From Paenibacillus sp. FSL K6-0276 (GTDB lineage: Bacteria > Bacillota > Bacilli > Paenibacillales > Paenibacillaceae), in assembly GCF_037977235.1 (NCBI RefSeq), contig NZ_CP150276.1, positions 1,364,001 to 1,428,000 of the forward strand: 64,000 nt of DNA, given 5' to 3'. Both the position numbers and the translations under genes were made by a program. Shown piece after piece: positions 51,751 to 60,410 of the stretch (its first letter is position 1; each line of letters starts with the position of its first letter). The notes beneath the pieces are model-generated. The model ran no database searches, was not told the origin of the DNA, and saw only the letters and a program-made list of their open reading frames with translations.

Positions 51751-52989
51751 ATGACAGACGCACTGTTTGTTACGCTCCAAGTGATCTTGGCAGCAATCGC
51801 AGTTTATCAGTTTACCTTTTCGTTATTTGGGCTGCACAAGAAAAAGACAAAGACACAGTATAAGCCAGAAAAAACATTTGCAGTACTTGTTGCCGCACAT
51901 AATGAGGAAGAAGTCGTCGGCGCATTAATGGAGAACCTGAAGCAGCTTAACTATCCTTCAGAACTGTTTGACGTATTTGCAATTTGTGACAATTGCACAG
52001 ACGGTACAGCTCGTATCGTTAGAGAACACGGAATGAACGCCTGTGTCCGCACTAACCCGAATCTGAGAGGTAAAGGTTATGCTATTGAATGGATGCTCAA
52101 GGAACTTTGGGGCATGCAGCGTCAATATGACGCAGTCGTAATGTTTGATGCCGATAATCTGGCACATACCGAATTCCTAATGGAGATGAATAATGATCTT
52201 TGTTCAGGAGCACGTGTTATTCAAGGCTATATTGACACCAAGAATCCAGAAGATTCCTGGATTACTGCAGCATATGGTGTGTCGTACTGGTATATTAACC
52301 GTTTGTGGCAACTTTCACGCCATAATTTGAATATGGCGAACTTCCTTGGTGGAACAGGAATGTGTTTCGAGACTACTCTACTTAAAGAGATGGGCTGGGG
52401 AGCTACAAGCTTAGTTGAGGATCTGGAGTTTACGATGCGCAGTGCATCTCATGGTGTATATCCTAAGTTCAATTATGACGCAAAGGTATTTGATGAGAAG
52501 CCTCTAACATTTAAGGCCTCTTCAAGACAGCGTCTGCGCTGGATGCAGGGACACTTTACTGTAGCACGTCGTTATTTTTTCCCATTACTTTGGCAAAGTA
52601 TTAAAGAACGTAGCTTAACGAAGTTTGACCTCGCGCTTTATGGAGCGAATGTATATATTGTATTGCTCACCTTTTTAATGACGGCGGTAATGGGGATTGA
52701 TATAGCCCTCTTTAACGGACCGAATATCGCTAATATCTACGGCAGCTTACCAGTATGGATCGGCTTCCTTGCTATTGGCTTGAATCTGGTGACCTTTGGG
52801 ATTTCGCTGGCTTTGGAGAAGGTTAAATTTAAGAAGGTGTACGCTTATCTGGTGTTCTTCCCAATTTACCTGATCTCGTGGTATCCTATTACGTTCTATG
52901 CGTTCTTCACGCAGAACAACAAGCAATGGAGCCACACCAAGCATACGCGTGTCGTAAGGCTTGAAGAAGTACAAAGCAAGCAGGTATAA
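51751..52989 (+). CDS. Membrane family 2 glycosyltransferase, processive type
   Basis: This 412-residue protein has an N-terminal membrane helix (about residues 5-27), a cytoplasmic GT-A domain and three or four C-terminal helices (from about residue 300). The catalytic pattern is complete: FAVLVAAHNEEEV, the DXD in VVMFDADNLAHT, SLVEDLEFTMR and the processive-type RQRLRWMQGHF. This D,D,D,Q(Q/R)xRW pattern is shared with cellulose, hyaluronan and poly-N-acetylglucosamine synthases. No partner polysaccharide genes are adjacent, so the product is unknown. AAGGTC precedes the ATG. Confidence 0.9.
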   Translation: MTDALFVTLQVILAAIAVYQFTFSLFGLHKKKTKTQYKPEKTFAVLVAAHNEEEVVGALMENLKQLNYPSELFDVFAICDNCTDGTARIVREHGMNACVRTNPNLRGKGYAIEWMLKELWGMQRQYDAVVMFDADNLAHTEFLMEMNNDLCSGARVIQGYIDTKNPEDSWITAAYGVSYWYINRLWQLSRHNLNMANFLGGTGMCFETTLLKEMGWGATSLVEDLEFTMRSASHGVYPKFNYDAKVFDEKPLTFKASSRQRLRWMQGHFTVARRYFFPLLWQSIKERSLTKFDLALYGANVYIVLLTFLMTAVMGIDIALFNGPNIANIYGSLPVWIGFLAIGLNLVTFGISLALEKVKFKKVYAYLVFFPIYLISWYPITFYAFFTQNNKQWSHTKHTRVVRLEEVQSKQV

Positions 52990-53017
52990 AACATTTAAGA
53001 ATGTTGAATAAAAAGAA

Positions 53018-53046
53018 TTGACACTCCGATTAGAGTGGTGTATAGT
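53018..53046 (+). promoter_or_regulatory. SigA promoter of the infC operon
   Basis: TTGACA (53018-53023), a 17-base spacer and TATAGT (53041-53046) sit about 210 bases before infC. Confidence 0.85.
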
Positions 53047-53054
53047 ATTCAAGT

Positions 53055-53206
53055 ACGCAAATCATAGGGATTGCAAGAAGAAGCACCTGCTTCTCACCTG
53101 ACTGGCATATTCGCCGGCTGGTTTTGATCTCAATGCTTTATGAATGTTAATGTTCATGAACGTTGATCAAACACGGGGTGTCGGGTGTTACCGGCACCCC
53201 TTTTTT
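53055..53206 (+). promoter_or_regulatory. L20-type autoregulatory leader with attenuator terminator
   Basis: The leader starts just after the promoter, contains AGAAGCACCTGCTTCTCACC near 53082-53101, and ends in a terminator: GGGGTGTCGG (53175-53184) with CCGGCACCCC (53191-53200) and six T. In Bacillus the infC-rpmI-rplT operon is controlled by ribosomal protein L20 binding its leader and promoting termination. Position and terminator match that arrangement; the L20-binding mimic itself was not drawn out base by base. Confidence 0.78.
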
Positions 53207-53254
53207 ATGGAGTAGGGTAGAATAGTTGTTAAAAAGATCCGGAGGTGGAGAGTT

Positions 53255-53767
53255 ATCAGTAAGGAACATATGATCAATGATGAAATTCGGGCCAAAGAGG
53301 TACGGTTGGTTGGTGCGGAAGGTGAACAAATCGGAATTAAACCGATCCGCGAAGCGTTGCAAATGGCGATCGATCTTAATCTAGATTTAGTCAATGTAGC
53401 ACCACAGGCTAAGCCGCCGGTATGCCGCATCATGGATTACGGCAAGTTCCGTTATGAAACGCAGAAGAAAGAGAAGGAAGCCCGTAAGAACCAGAAGATT
53501 GTTGATATCAAGGAAGTCTGGTTCCGTGCTAACATTGAGGAACATGATTATCAAACTAAGTTCCGCAATGTAATCAAGTTCTTGGGTGAAGGCGATAAAG
53601 TAAAGTGCTCCGTACGTTTCCGCGGACGTGAGATTACACATGCGAATATCGGCCAAAAAATCCTCGAGCGTGTTAAGAACGAAGTGGCTGATATATCTGT
53701 TGTTGAGCGCCAGCCAAAGCTGGAAGGCCGCAGCATGATTATGATTTTGGCTCCTAAAGCCCAATAA
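53255..53767 (+). CDS. infC: Translation initiation factor IF-3
   Basis: IF-3 binds the 30S subunit and checks start codon pairing. The protein of about 170 residues has INDEIRAKEVRLVGAEGEQI, VNVAPQAKPPVCRIMDYGKF, the lysine-rich interdomain helix KKEKEARKNQKIVDIKEVWF and VRFRGREITHANIGQ. Start choice is unusual: GGAGGTGG (53241-53248) fits an in-frame ATC at 53255 (giving ISKEHMINDE), in keeping with the rare AUU-type starts that IF-3 uses for autoregulation. An ATG at 53270 with AAGGA upstream is the alternative. It heads infC-rpmI-rplT. Confidence 0.93.
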   Translation: MSKEHMINDEIRAKEVRLVGAEGEQIGIKPIREALQMAIDLNLDLVNVAPQAKPPVCRIMDYGKFRYETQKKEKEARKNQKIVDIKEVWFRANIEEHDYQTKFRNVIKFLGEGDKVKCSVRFRGREITHANIGQKILERVKNEVADISVVERQPKLEGRSMIMILAPKAQ

Positions 53768-53827
53768 ATCTGGAGTCACTTGCTTACCTGCAATTTGGCG
53801 CCGCATAATATTCAAGGAGGAAACACC

Positions 53828-54028
53828 ATGCCTAAGATGAAAACACACAGCAGCCTGAAAGGCCGCTTCAAAATTACCGGAACTGGTAAAGTAACACGTT
53901 ACAAAGCTCACAAAAACCACTTGCTGTCCCACAAATCTAAACGCGCTAAGCGCGTTCTGAACGGTAATCCAGTAATGGCCCCTGGGGATGTAAGACGTTT
54001 GAAACAAGGATTGGCTAACTTGAAATAG
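53828..54028 (+). CDS. rpmI: 50S ribosomal protein L35
   Basis: This 66-residue basic protein begins [20 protein letters not shown] and contains [14 protein letters not shown], matching L35 over its full length. AGGAGG precedes the ATG at 53828. It lies between infC and rplT as in most Bacillota. Confidence 0.97.
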   Translation: MPKMKTHSSLKGRFKITGTGKVTRYKAHKNHLLSHKSKRAKRVLNGNPVMAPGDVRRLKQGLANLK

Positions 54029-54059
54029 TTTATCACACATTTTTGGGAGGTTTATTAAT

Positions 54060-54419
54060 ATGGCAAGAGTTAAGGGCGGATTTGTAGTTCGTCGTAGACA
54101 TAAAAAAGTGTTGAAATTGGCAAAAGGTTATTTCGGTTCTAAACACCGCATTTTTAAAACAGCTAAAGAACAAGTAATGAAATCGATGGTTTACGCTTAT
54201 CGCGACCGTCGTCAAACTAAACGTAACTTCCGCAGACTGTGGATCGTTCGTATTAATGCAGCAGCTCGTTTGAATGGTCTTTCTTACAGCAAACTTGTGT
54301 ACGGCCTGAAATTGGCTGGTGTAGAAGTTAACCGTAAGATGCTAGCTGATCTGGCTGTAAATGATCTTAACGCATTCAACTCATTGGCTGGTATTGCCAA
54401 AGAGAAAATCAACGCGTAA
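54060..54419 (+). CDS. rplT: 50S ribosomal protein L20
   Basis: This 119-residue protein begins [20 protein letters not shown] and contains the conserved [19 protein letters not shown] block and the C-terminal [21 protein letters not shown]20 is needed early in 50S assembly and also represses its own operon through the leader. GGGAGG precedes the ATG. A terminator follows. Confidence 0.97.
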   Translation: MARVKGGFVVRRRHKKVLKLAKGYFGSKHRIFKTAKEQVMKSMVYAYRDRRQTKRNFRRLWIVRINAAARLNGLSYSKLVYGLKLAGVEVNRKMLADLAVNDLNAFNSLAGIAKEKINA

Positions 54420-54436
54420 GTGTTGTAATATAATCG

Positions 54437-54478
54437 AAAAGCACCGCCTGCGGGTTGCCCATGCAGCGGTGCTTTTTT
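54437..54478 (+). terminator. Terminator of infC-rpmI-rplT
   Basis: AAAAGCACCGC pairs with GCGGTGCTTTT (inner CTGC/GCAG pairing also present), ending in a run of T. Confidence 0.92.
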
Positions 54479-54533
54479 GTGTGGTATGAAGTGTATATAG
54501 TGGCGCGAAGATCCTCTGCAATAACGAAATAAG

Positions 54534-54560
54534 AAAAAAAACTCTGCATCAAGCAGAGTT
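54534..54560 (-). terminator. Terminator after the acyl-CoA thioesterase
   Basis: On the minus strand AACTCTGC pairs with GCAGAGTT around TTGAT, followed by eight T. It overlaps the last codons and stop. Confidence 0.85.
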
Positions 54561-55101
54561 ATTCCCAGTATTTAACGGTATTGAGCTCGGCAGCGAGCTT
54601 TTTACTGATGGTTCTCCTCACTTTGCGCAACTCAGATCGTTCATTAGCTGATTCGTTGATCAGCTTTTCTTCATCGGTTTCCGGGATAATGGCAGGAACT
54701 GGGGTTGGGATGCCATCCTCCCCGACTGCAACAAAGGTAAGAAATGAAGTGGCAGCGACGGCGCGCTCACCAGTATACAGATTTTCTGAAATAATCTTTA
54801 CGAATACCTCTATGCTTGTACGTCCGGTCCAAGATACGAAGGATTCGAAGCATACAGAGTCTGTAGGTCGGATGGGCCTCAAGAAGTCGACAGAGTCTGT
54901 AGAGGCTGTGACGACGTTAGCACGGCAATGGCGCATAGCTGAAATGGAGGCTACTTCATCAATGCCACTCATGAGCTTGCCGCCAAACAATGTTTTGTGA
55001 TTGTTGACATCATTAGGGAAAACGCGCCCGGTTTTGAAGACGCGGGATTCACGGCAATATTTGAAAGCCGGCATCGTTTGTGGATTTTTTTCATCGGTCA
55101 T
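54559..55101 (-). CDS. Acyl-CoA thioesterase (YkhA/BFIT hot-dog family)
   Basis: This 180-residue hot-dog thioesterase hydrolyses acyl-CoA to free acid and CoA. The signature VNNHKTLFGGKLMSGIDEVA carries the active-site region and is followed by ASISAMRHC and ASTDSVDFLRPIRPTDSVCF; FVAVGEDGIPTPVP lies near the C-terminus. Acyl-chain preference is unknown. The ATG at 55101 follows AAAGGAAG; an ATG at 55137 would add a non-conserved extension. It is monocistronic. Confidence 0.92.
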   Translation of the reverse strand: MTDEKNPQTMPAFKYCRESRVFKTGRVFPNDVNNHKTLFGGKLMSGIDEVASISAMRHCRANVVTASTDSVDFLRPIRPTDSVCFESFVSWTGRTSIEVFVKIISENLYTGERAVAATSFLTFVAVGEDGIPTPVPAIIPETDEEKLINESANERSELRKVRRTISKKLAAELNTVKYWE

Positions 55102-55229
55102 TTCTGATAACTTCCTTTCAGTGCAAATACTAAGCAATTATAATAATAGAAAACACATAAGTGTGCAATAATATTTGTAATGTGTTGGAATACTATACAG
55201 AGGAAAATAAGGTTTTCTAACATCACCCA

Positions 55230-55262
55230 AACATGATGATAACATGTTGATAACATGTTGTG
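55230..55262. repeat. Three 11-base tandem repeats upstream of the nucleoside importer
   Basis: AACATGATGAT (55230), AACATGTTGAT (55241) and AACATGTTGTG (55252) repeat with an exact period of 11. The core AACATGTT is a perfect palindrome, so each unit presents a similar face of the helix. It looks like a protein-binding site array. Confidence 0.8.
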
Positions 55263-55303
55263 TCATGGAAAACGGTTACTTACGAAAAAATACAAATTAT
55301 TAT

Positions 55304-55316
55304 TGACCTGAGGTCA
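55304..55316. promoter_or_regulatory. 13-base perfect palindrome, possible operator
   Basis: TGACCTGAGGTCA is a perfect inverted repeat around a central G. It lies between the 11-base repeats and a TATAAT (55349-55354) that may be the -10 element for the binding-protein gene. Confidence 0.6.
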
Positions 55317-55419
55317 TTTATGGACTGGATTTTAGATTTTATTGCAGTTATAATTTGATCTATGGAATGTCCAAGCAGAACACAGACGACATCCAATATT
55401 TTAAGGGGGATCACATTCA

Positions 55420-56475
55420 ATGAAAAAAGTTTTCAAACTATCTCTTGTAATGTTGCTGGCGTTCACAGTAGTATTGGCCGGTTGCGGAAACAACAACACA
55501 AAGAATGCTGCAAATGGCAAGACTAATGCTGGAACAAATGGCGGAACAAATGCCGCGAAATCTGATTTCAAATTTGGGATGGTTACTGACATCGGAGGCG
55601 TAAACGATAAATCGTTTAACCAATCCGCATGGGAAGCACTACAAGCTCTTGAAAAAGAAACAGGTTCTTCCGTTAAATATTTGCAAAGTAAATCCAACTC
55701 TGACTATGAGCCAAACCTTAACCAATTCGTTAAAGATGGCTACAACTTGACTTGGGGTATTGGTTTTGATCTTGGTGACGCAATTAAAAAAGTTGCTAGT
55801 GAGAACCCAAATGCTAACTTGGCAATTATCGATAGCGTAGTTGATGCTCCTAACGTAGCATCCGTTACTTTCTCTGAGAACGAAGGTTCCTTCTTGGTTG
55901 GTGTGGTTGCTGGTTTGACTACAAAATCTAACAAGGTCGCTTTTATTGGCGGTATGGAAAGCCCAGTAATCAAACGTTTTGAAGTAGGATTCAAAGCTGG
56001 TGTAGCAGCAGTTAACCCTGAAGCTAAAGTTACAATTACTTATGCAGGTGCATATGACAAACCAGATACTGGTAAGTCCCTTGCAGCTACATTGTATAAC
56101 GATGGTAATGACATCATCTTCCCTGCTGCTGGTGCAACAGGAAATGGCGTATTCAACGAAGCTAAATCCCGTAACAAAGCTGGCGGTGCTAAAGTATGGG
56201 TTATCGGTGTAGACAAAGACCAATCCATTGAGTTTGGTACTGACGTAACTTTGACTTCCATGATCAAACGCGTTGACGAAGCTGTGAAGAAGGTTTCCAA
56301 AGAAGTAATTGATGGTACTTTCAAAGGTGGTACTACAACTGTTCTTGGTTTGAAGGACAATGGTGTAGGTATCTCTGATACATCTAAAGTTAACGTTTCT
56401 GAAGAAATCTTGGCTAAAGTTGAAGAATTCAAAAAACAAATCATTGATGGAACAATTACAGTTCCTACCGAGTAA
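55420..56475 (+). CDS. nupN: BMP-family nucleoside-binding lipoprotein
   Basis: This 351-residue lipoprotein has the signal ending VVLAGCGNN, a short asparagine-rich linker and a BMP/Med-type binding fold: FGMVTDIGGVNDKSFNQSAW, LAIIDSVVDAPNVASV, NEGSFLVGVVAGLTTKSNKV and VIGVDKDQSIEFG. Relatives bind guanosine and other nucleosides. AAGGGGGATCACATTCA precedes the ATG. It is followed by a stem-loop and then the ATPase and permease genes of the same importer. The nucleoside substrate is by family and operon similarity. Confidence 0.92.
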   Translation: MKKVFKLSLVMLLAFTVVLAGCGNNNTKNAANGKTNAGTNGGTNAAKSDFKFGMVTDIGGVNDKSFNQSAWEALQALEKETGSSVKYLQSKSNSDYEPNLNQFVKDGYNLTWGIGFDLGDAIKKVASENPNANLAIIDSVVDAPNVASVTFSENEGSFLVGVVAGLTTKSNKVAFIGGMESPVIKRFEVGFKAGVAAVNPEAKVTITYAGAYDKPDTGKSLAATLYNDGNDIIFPAAGATGNGVFNEAKSRNKAGGAKVWVIGVDKDQSIEFGTDVTLTSMIKRVDEAVKKVSKEVIDGTFKGGTTTVLGLKDNGVGISDTSKVNVSEEILAKVEEFKKQIIDGTITVPTE

Positions 56476-56513
56476 TATCTCCCTTTTATTTATCGGATTA
56501 CACAATAAGCAAT

Positions 56514-56550
56514 AAGGAATAAGGCCGGTTATGTGCTGGCCTTATTCCTT
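56514..56550 (+). terminator. Intra-operon stem-loop between the binding protein and ATPase genes
   Basis: AAGGAATAAGGCC (56514-56526) is complementary to GGCCTTATTCCTT (56538-56550). The following sequence GTTAAAG lacks a real T-run, so it may act as a partial terminator or RNA-stabilising hairpin that raises binding-protein output relative to the membrane components. Confidence 0.7.
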
Positions 56551-56655
56551 GTTAAAGCAATGGTTATGATAAGTGGATACAGTTATACCGCCTTAAAAAG
56601 GGCGGTACATCCGTGTCTACATGGTAGTTATATATTCTGTGATGAGGGTGATTCC

Positions 56656-58194
56656 ATGAGTGCTGCGGCTCCTGTCGTAGAGTTGAAGCAAATCACAAAA
56701 CGATTTCCCGGTATAGTTGCTAATGATTCCATTAGCTTGACGTTAAAGAAGGGAGAGATTCTTGCATTGCTTGGTGAGAATGGTGCAGGAAAATCAACCC
56801 TAATGAATATCGTATTTGGATTGTATCAACCGGACGAAGGTAGTATTGAAATCGACGGGAAACCGGTTATTATTGATAATCCCAATAAAGCGATTGAGCT
56901 TGGTATTGGTATGGTTCATCAGCATTTCAAGCTTGTGGAACCTTTTACGGTTACCGAGAATATTGTTCTTGGGATGGAGCCGAAGAAAGGTCTTAAAATT
57001 GACTATAAATCCGCTGCGGAACAGGTTCGGAAGCTATCGGAGCAATATGGCCTGCAAGTGAATCCAAATGCCGTCATTCATGACATTTCTGTGGGTATGC
57101 AGCAAAGGGTAGAAATTATGAAGACCCTGTATCGCGGAGCGGATATTCTCATATTTGATGAGCCGACTGCAGTACTTACGCCTCAAGAAATTACGGAATT
57201 GATGGCGATTATGAAGCGGCTTGTTGCAGAGGGAAAATCTATTATTCTGATTACACATAAGCTTAAAGAAATTATGCAAATATCTGATCGAGTTACCATT
57301 ATTAGACGCGGAAAAGTAATCGATACCGTAAATACCGCAGAGACTAATCCGAATGAGCTAGCTGAGAAGATGGTAGGACGCGGCGTAACCTTCAAGGTGG
57401 ATAAGAAAGCTCCTGAGGTTGGCGAAACTGTACTCGAGCTGAAGGATGTTAACAGCAAGAGTAAAGATGGTGTCTTGGTGCTGGATGGCCTTAGCTTTGA
57501 AGTGAAAGCAGGGGAAATTCTCGGAATAGCTGGTGTAGACGGCAATGGACAAAGTGAACTAATTCAAGCCATTACAGGTCTGCGCAAAATTGATTCCGGT
57601 TCTATTAAAGTGTCCGGAAACGAGAGTGCCAATTTATCCCCACGCAAAATTTCGGAGATGAATGTATCTCATATTCCAGAGGACCGTCATAAGCATGGTT
57701 TGGTGCTTGATTTCTCGGTGAGTGAGAATATGGTTCTTGAAACTTACTATAAGAGTCCATATAACAAAAACGGCTTTATGCAAAATGACGTGATTGATAA
57801 GTATGCGGAGGGTCTTGTACAGCAATTTGATGTGCGGACACCTTCAATTCAGACCAAGGCACGTTCTCTATCCGGCGGAAATCAACAGAAAGCGATTATT
57901 GCTCGGGAAATAGATAAAGATCCGACATTACTTATTGCAGCACAACCAACACGCGGCCTAGATGTTGGTGCTATCGAGTTCGTTCAAAAGCAATTGATTG
58001 CTCAACGTGATCAGGGTAAAGCAGTACTGCTCATTTCATTTGAATTGGACGAGATTATGAATGTATCTGATAGAATTGCTGTTATCTATGAAGGCAAAAT
58101 TGTCGGTGAAGTGTTCCCGCAGGATACTAATGATCAGGAACTGGGTCTTATGATGGCAGGCAGCTTGAAGCGGGGAGGTAAGGCAGTTGAATAA
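56656..58194 (+). CDS. nupO: Nucleoside ABC transporter ATP-binding protein, two-domain
   Basis: This 512-residue protein has two fused ATPase domains. The first has Walker A LGENGAGKSTLMNI, signature SVGMQQRVEIMKT and Walker B ILIFDEPTAVLTP. The second has GVDGNGQSELIQA, LSGGNQQKAIIAR and AAQPTRGLDVGA, in which the usual Walker B acidic pair is changed, as is normal for this family. ATG 56656 follows GAGGGTGAT; an ATG at 56533 lies within the upstream stem-loop. It overlaps the first permease gene by 8 bases. Confidence 0.94.
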   Translation: MSAAAPVVELKQITKRFPGIVANDSISLTLKKGEILALLGENGAGKSTLMNIVFGLYQPDEGSIEIDGKPVIIDNPNKAIELGIGMVHQHFKLVEPFTVTENIVLGMEPKKGLKIDYKSAAEQVRKLSEQYGLQVNPNAVIHDISVGMQQRVEIMKTLYRGADILIFDEPTAVLTPQEITELMAIMKRLVAEGKSIILITHKLKEIMQISDRVTIIRRGKVIDTVNTAETNPNELAEKMVGRGVTFKVDKKAPEVGETVLELKDVNSKSKDGVLVLDGLSFEVKAGEILGIAGVDGNGQSELIQAITGLRKIDSGSIKVSGNESANLSPRKISEMNVSHIPEDRHKHGLVLDFSVSENMVLETYYKSPYNKNGFMQNDVIDKYAEGLVQQFDVRTPSIQTKARSLSGGNQQKAIIAREIDKDPTLLIAAQPTRGLDVGAIEFVQKQLIAQRDQGKAVLLISFELDEIMNVSDRIAVIYEGKIVGEVFPQDTNDQELGLMMAGSLKRGGKAVE

Positions 58195-59260
58195 GTTCAA
58201 AAAAATCTTCACAACTGACAGCTATATCGTTCCTCTTGTTGCCATCGTGCTTGGTTTTCTTGTGGGAGCAATAGTTATGCTTATGGGTGGTTATGATCCG
58301 ATAGCTGCTTACTCCGCACTGTTCAAACGTGTATTTGGTAACTTGTATAACTTTGGTGAAGCCGTGCGCGAAATGACGCCTTTGATGCTTACTGGTCTAG
58401 CCGTAGCCTTTGCATTCCGCTCAGGGATGTTTAATATCGGGGCAGACGGACAAGTGATGATTGGTATGACAGCTGCGACCGTGGTGGGTATTAAATTTGC
58501 TGCCTTGCCAGCATTCTTGCTAGTTCCGCTTGCTGTTATTATGGCGGGGGTCTGTGGAGGTCTGTGGGCTGCTATCGCCGGATACTTGAAGGCAAAACGT
58601 GGGATTAATGAAGTTATTACCACGATCATGTTAAACTGGATTGCTCTGTACTTGTCGAATTATATTGTAAGAGCATTTCTGTTACTTCCGGGGCAGAATC
58701 GTTCCGAGGATATTCCAGCTTCTCTTTCCATGACGTTCTTGAATTCGTTGTTTGACAATGCGCGTTTGCACTGGGGAACAGCTATTGCCCTTGCCGCAGC
58801 AGTATTCTTCTATGTCTACTTATGGAAGACTAAGCAAGGATATGAAATGCGTGCTGTTGGTTACAATCCTCATGCTGCCGAGTACGCAGGGATGAATGTT
58901 GGCCGTAACGTTGTAAAAGCAATGTTCATAAGCGGAGTGTTTGCAGGGTTGGCCGGAGCAGGAGAGGTACTGGGTGTATTCCATTATCAATCTGTGTTCG
59001 CGGCATCGCCAGGATATGGATTTGATGGTATCGCAGTTGCTCTACTTGGTTTAACACATCCACTTGGTGTTGTTCTAGCTGCGATTCTCTATGGTACGTT
59101 GACTTATGGTTCTGCGGGAATGAGTTTTGCTGCAGATGTTCCTCCAGAGCTTATTCGTATCGTTATAGGTTCAATCATATTCTTTATTGCGGCACAAGGG
59201 ATTGTGCGCTGGGTGCTTAAGCCCTTTTACTTCAAGCGCAAGAAAGAGAAGGTGTTATAG
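58187..59260 (+). CDS. nupP: Nucleoside ABC transporter permease (NupP-like)
   Basis: This 357-residue permease of the BPD/Bmp importer family has about eight to ten hydrophobic helices, with VREMTPLMLTGLAVAFAFRS and GMFNIGADGQVMIG as the conserved block and GINEVITTIMLNWIALYLSN further on. The start is TTG, supported by GGGAGGTAAGG upstream, and overlaps the end of nupO. The second permease begins immediately after the stop. Confidence 0.92.
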   Translation: MNKFKKIFTTDSYIVPLVAIVLGFLVGAIVMLMGGYDPIAAYSALFKRVFGNLYNFGEAVREMTPLMLTGLAVAFAFRSGMFNIGADGQVMIGMTAATVVGIKFAALPAFLLVPLAVIMAGVCGGLWAAIAGYLKAKRGINEVITTIMLNWIALYLSNYIVRAFLLLPGQNRSEDIPASLSMTFLNSLFDNARLHWGTAIALAAAVFFYVYLWKTKQGYEMRAVGYNPHAAEYAGMNVGRNVVKAMFISGVFAGLAGAGEVLGVFHYQSVFAASPGYGFDGIAVALLGLTHPLGVVLAAILYGTLTYGSAGMSFAADVPPELIRIVIGSIIFFIAAQGIVRWVLKPFYFKRKKEKVL

Positions 59261-60217
59261 ATGGATCTGCAGACGTTAGGTCAACTGCTTAATACAACGC
59301 TTGTTTTTTCCACAGCGCTCATTTTTGCCTCACTTGGCGGCATCTTCTCTGAACGCTCCGGTGTCGTAAATATTGGACTTGAAGGTTTGATGATGTTTGG
59401 TGCCTTTGCAGCAGCAGTAGGCGGTTATTATGCTCAAGATGCTGGGATGGGTGGCTGGGCTCCTTGGATTGGAGTACTCTGTGCTATGGCCGTAGGGGTA
59501 CTTGGTTCACTAATTCATGCAGTTGCATCTATAACCTTTAAATCGGATCAGACGATCAGTGGTACGGTTATTAACTTTTTAGCCGCAGGTAGTACGCTCT
59601 ATATGGTAAAGCTGCTGTTTGATGGATCTGCTGAAACTCCGCTAATCGATGGATTTGATAAGGTTGCAATTCCTGGACTCTCTAAAATCCCGGTGATCGG
59701 TGAAGGGATATTTAATTCCTATCCGACCACTTATCTAGCCATCGTGCTGGTTATCGTTATTTATTTCGTTTTGTTTAAGACGCCATTTGGACTGCGTTTA
59801 CGCGCAGTAGGTGAGCATCCTAGTGCTGCTGACACCTTGGGCGTCAAGGTAAATCGGATGAGATATATCGGCGTAATGCTGAGTGGATTGATGGCTGGTA
59901 TCGGTGGTGCTACAATCACTTTAACTACAACCGGAACCTTTGGTCATAATACGATCTCTGGTCAAGGTTTTATCGCGATTGCAGCGATGATCTTTGGTAA
60001 ATGGAATCCGCTCGGTGCCTTTGGAGCTGCTGTATTCTTCGGGTTCTCCCAAGCAATCCGCAACTATGTTCAATTGTTCGAGTGGTCTAAAGGAATTCCA
60101 CAAGAGTTTATCTTTATGATTCCTTATGTATTGACGATCATTGTGCTTGTAGGTGCTGTAGGTCGTTCCGCTGCTCCTAAGGCATTAGGTCAGCCATACG
60201 ATCCTGGTAAGCGCTAG
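59261..60217 (+). CDS. nupQ: Nucleoside ABC transporter permease (NupQ-like)
   Basis: The 318-residue partner permease has FASLGGIFSERSGVVNIGLE and SDQTISGTVINFLAAGSTLY, then RAVGEHPSAADTLGV and GQGFIAIAAMIFGKWNP, all typical of the second subunit. Its ATG abuts the nupP stop. It completes the nupNOPQ importer and is followed by a terminator. Confidence 0.93.
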   Translation: MDLQTLGQLLNTTLVFSTALIFASLGGIFSERSGVVNIGLEGLMMFGAFAAAVGGYYAQDAGMGGWAPWIGVLCAMAVGVLGSLIHAVASITFKSDQTISGTVINFLAAGSTLYMVKLLFDGSAETPLIDGFDKVAIPGLSKIPVIGEGIFNSYPTTYLAIVLVIVIYFVLFKTPFGLRLRAVGEHPSAADTLGVKVNRMRYIGVMLSGLMAGIGGATITLTTTGTFGHNTISGQGFIAIAAMIFGKWNPLGAFGAAVFFGFSQAIRNYVQLFEWSKGIPQEFIFMIPYVLTIIVLVGAVGRSAAPKALGQPYDPGKR

Positions 60218-60244
60218 ACCTTTTCTTTTTTTGCTTATACGAAG

Positions 60245-60283
60245 CCGCATCTCCGGACTTTTTCCGGAAATGCGGTTTTTTTG
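60245..60283 (+). terminator. Terminator of the nucleoside importer operon
   Basis: CCGCAT and TCCGG (60245-60256) pair with CCGGA and ATGCGG (to 60275), followed by seven T. Confidence 0.9.
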
Positions 60284-60410
60284 TTAGAAGAGGCAAGGAT
60301 AAACATTGAGAGATGCGGGCAAGTGTACAGGCGAAGGGTCTTTCCAGCGAATAAACTGGTTTGAAGATGATGGGAATCAGAGGCTTGCAAAACATTTAGG
60401 AGGGGATAAT

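Noticed and set aside
55420-56505. Long minus-strand open frame opposite nupN
   Set aside because: It is a by-product of codon usage on the coding strand: cysteine/asparagine-rich, with no ribosome binding site and no family resemblance.
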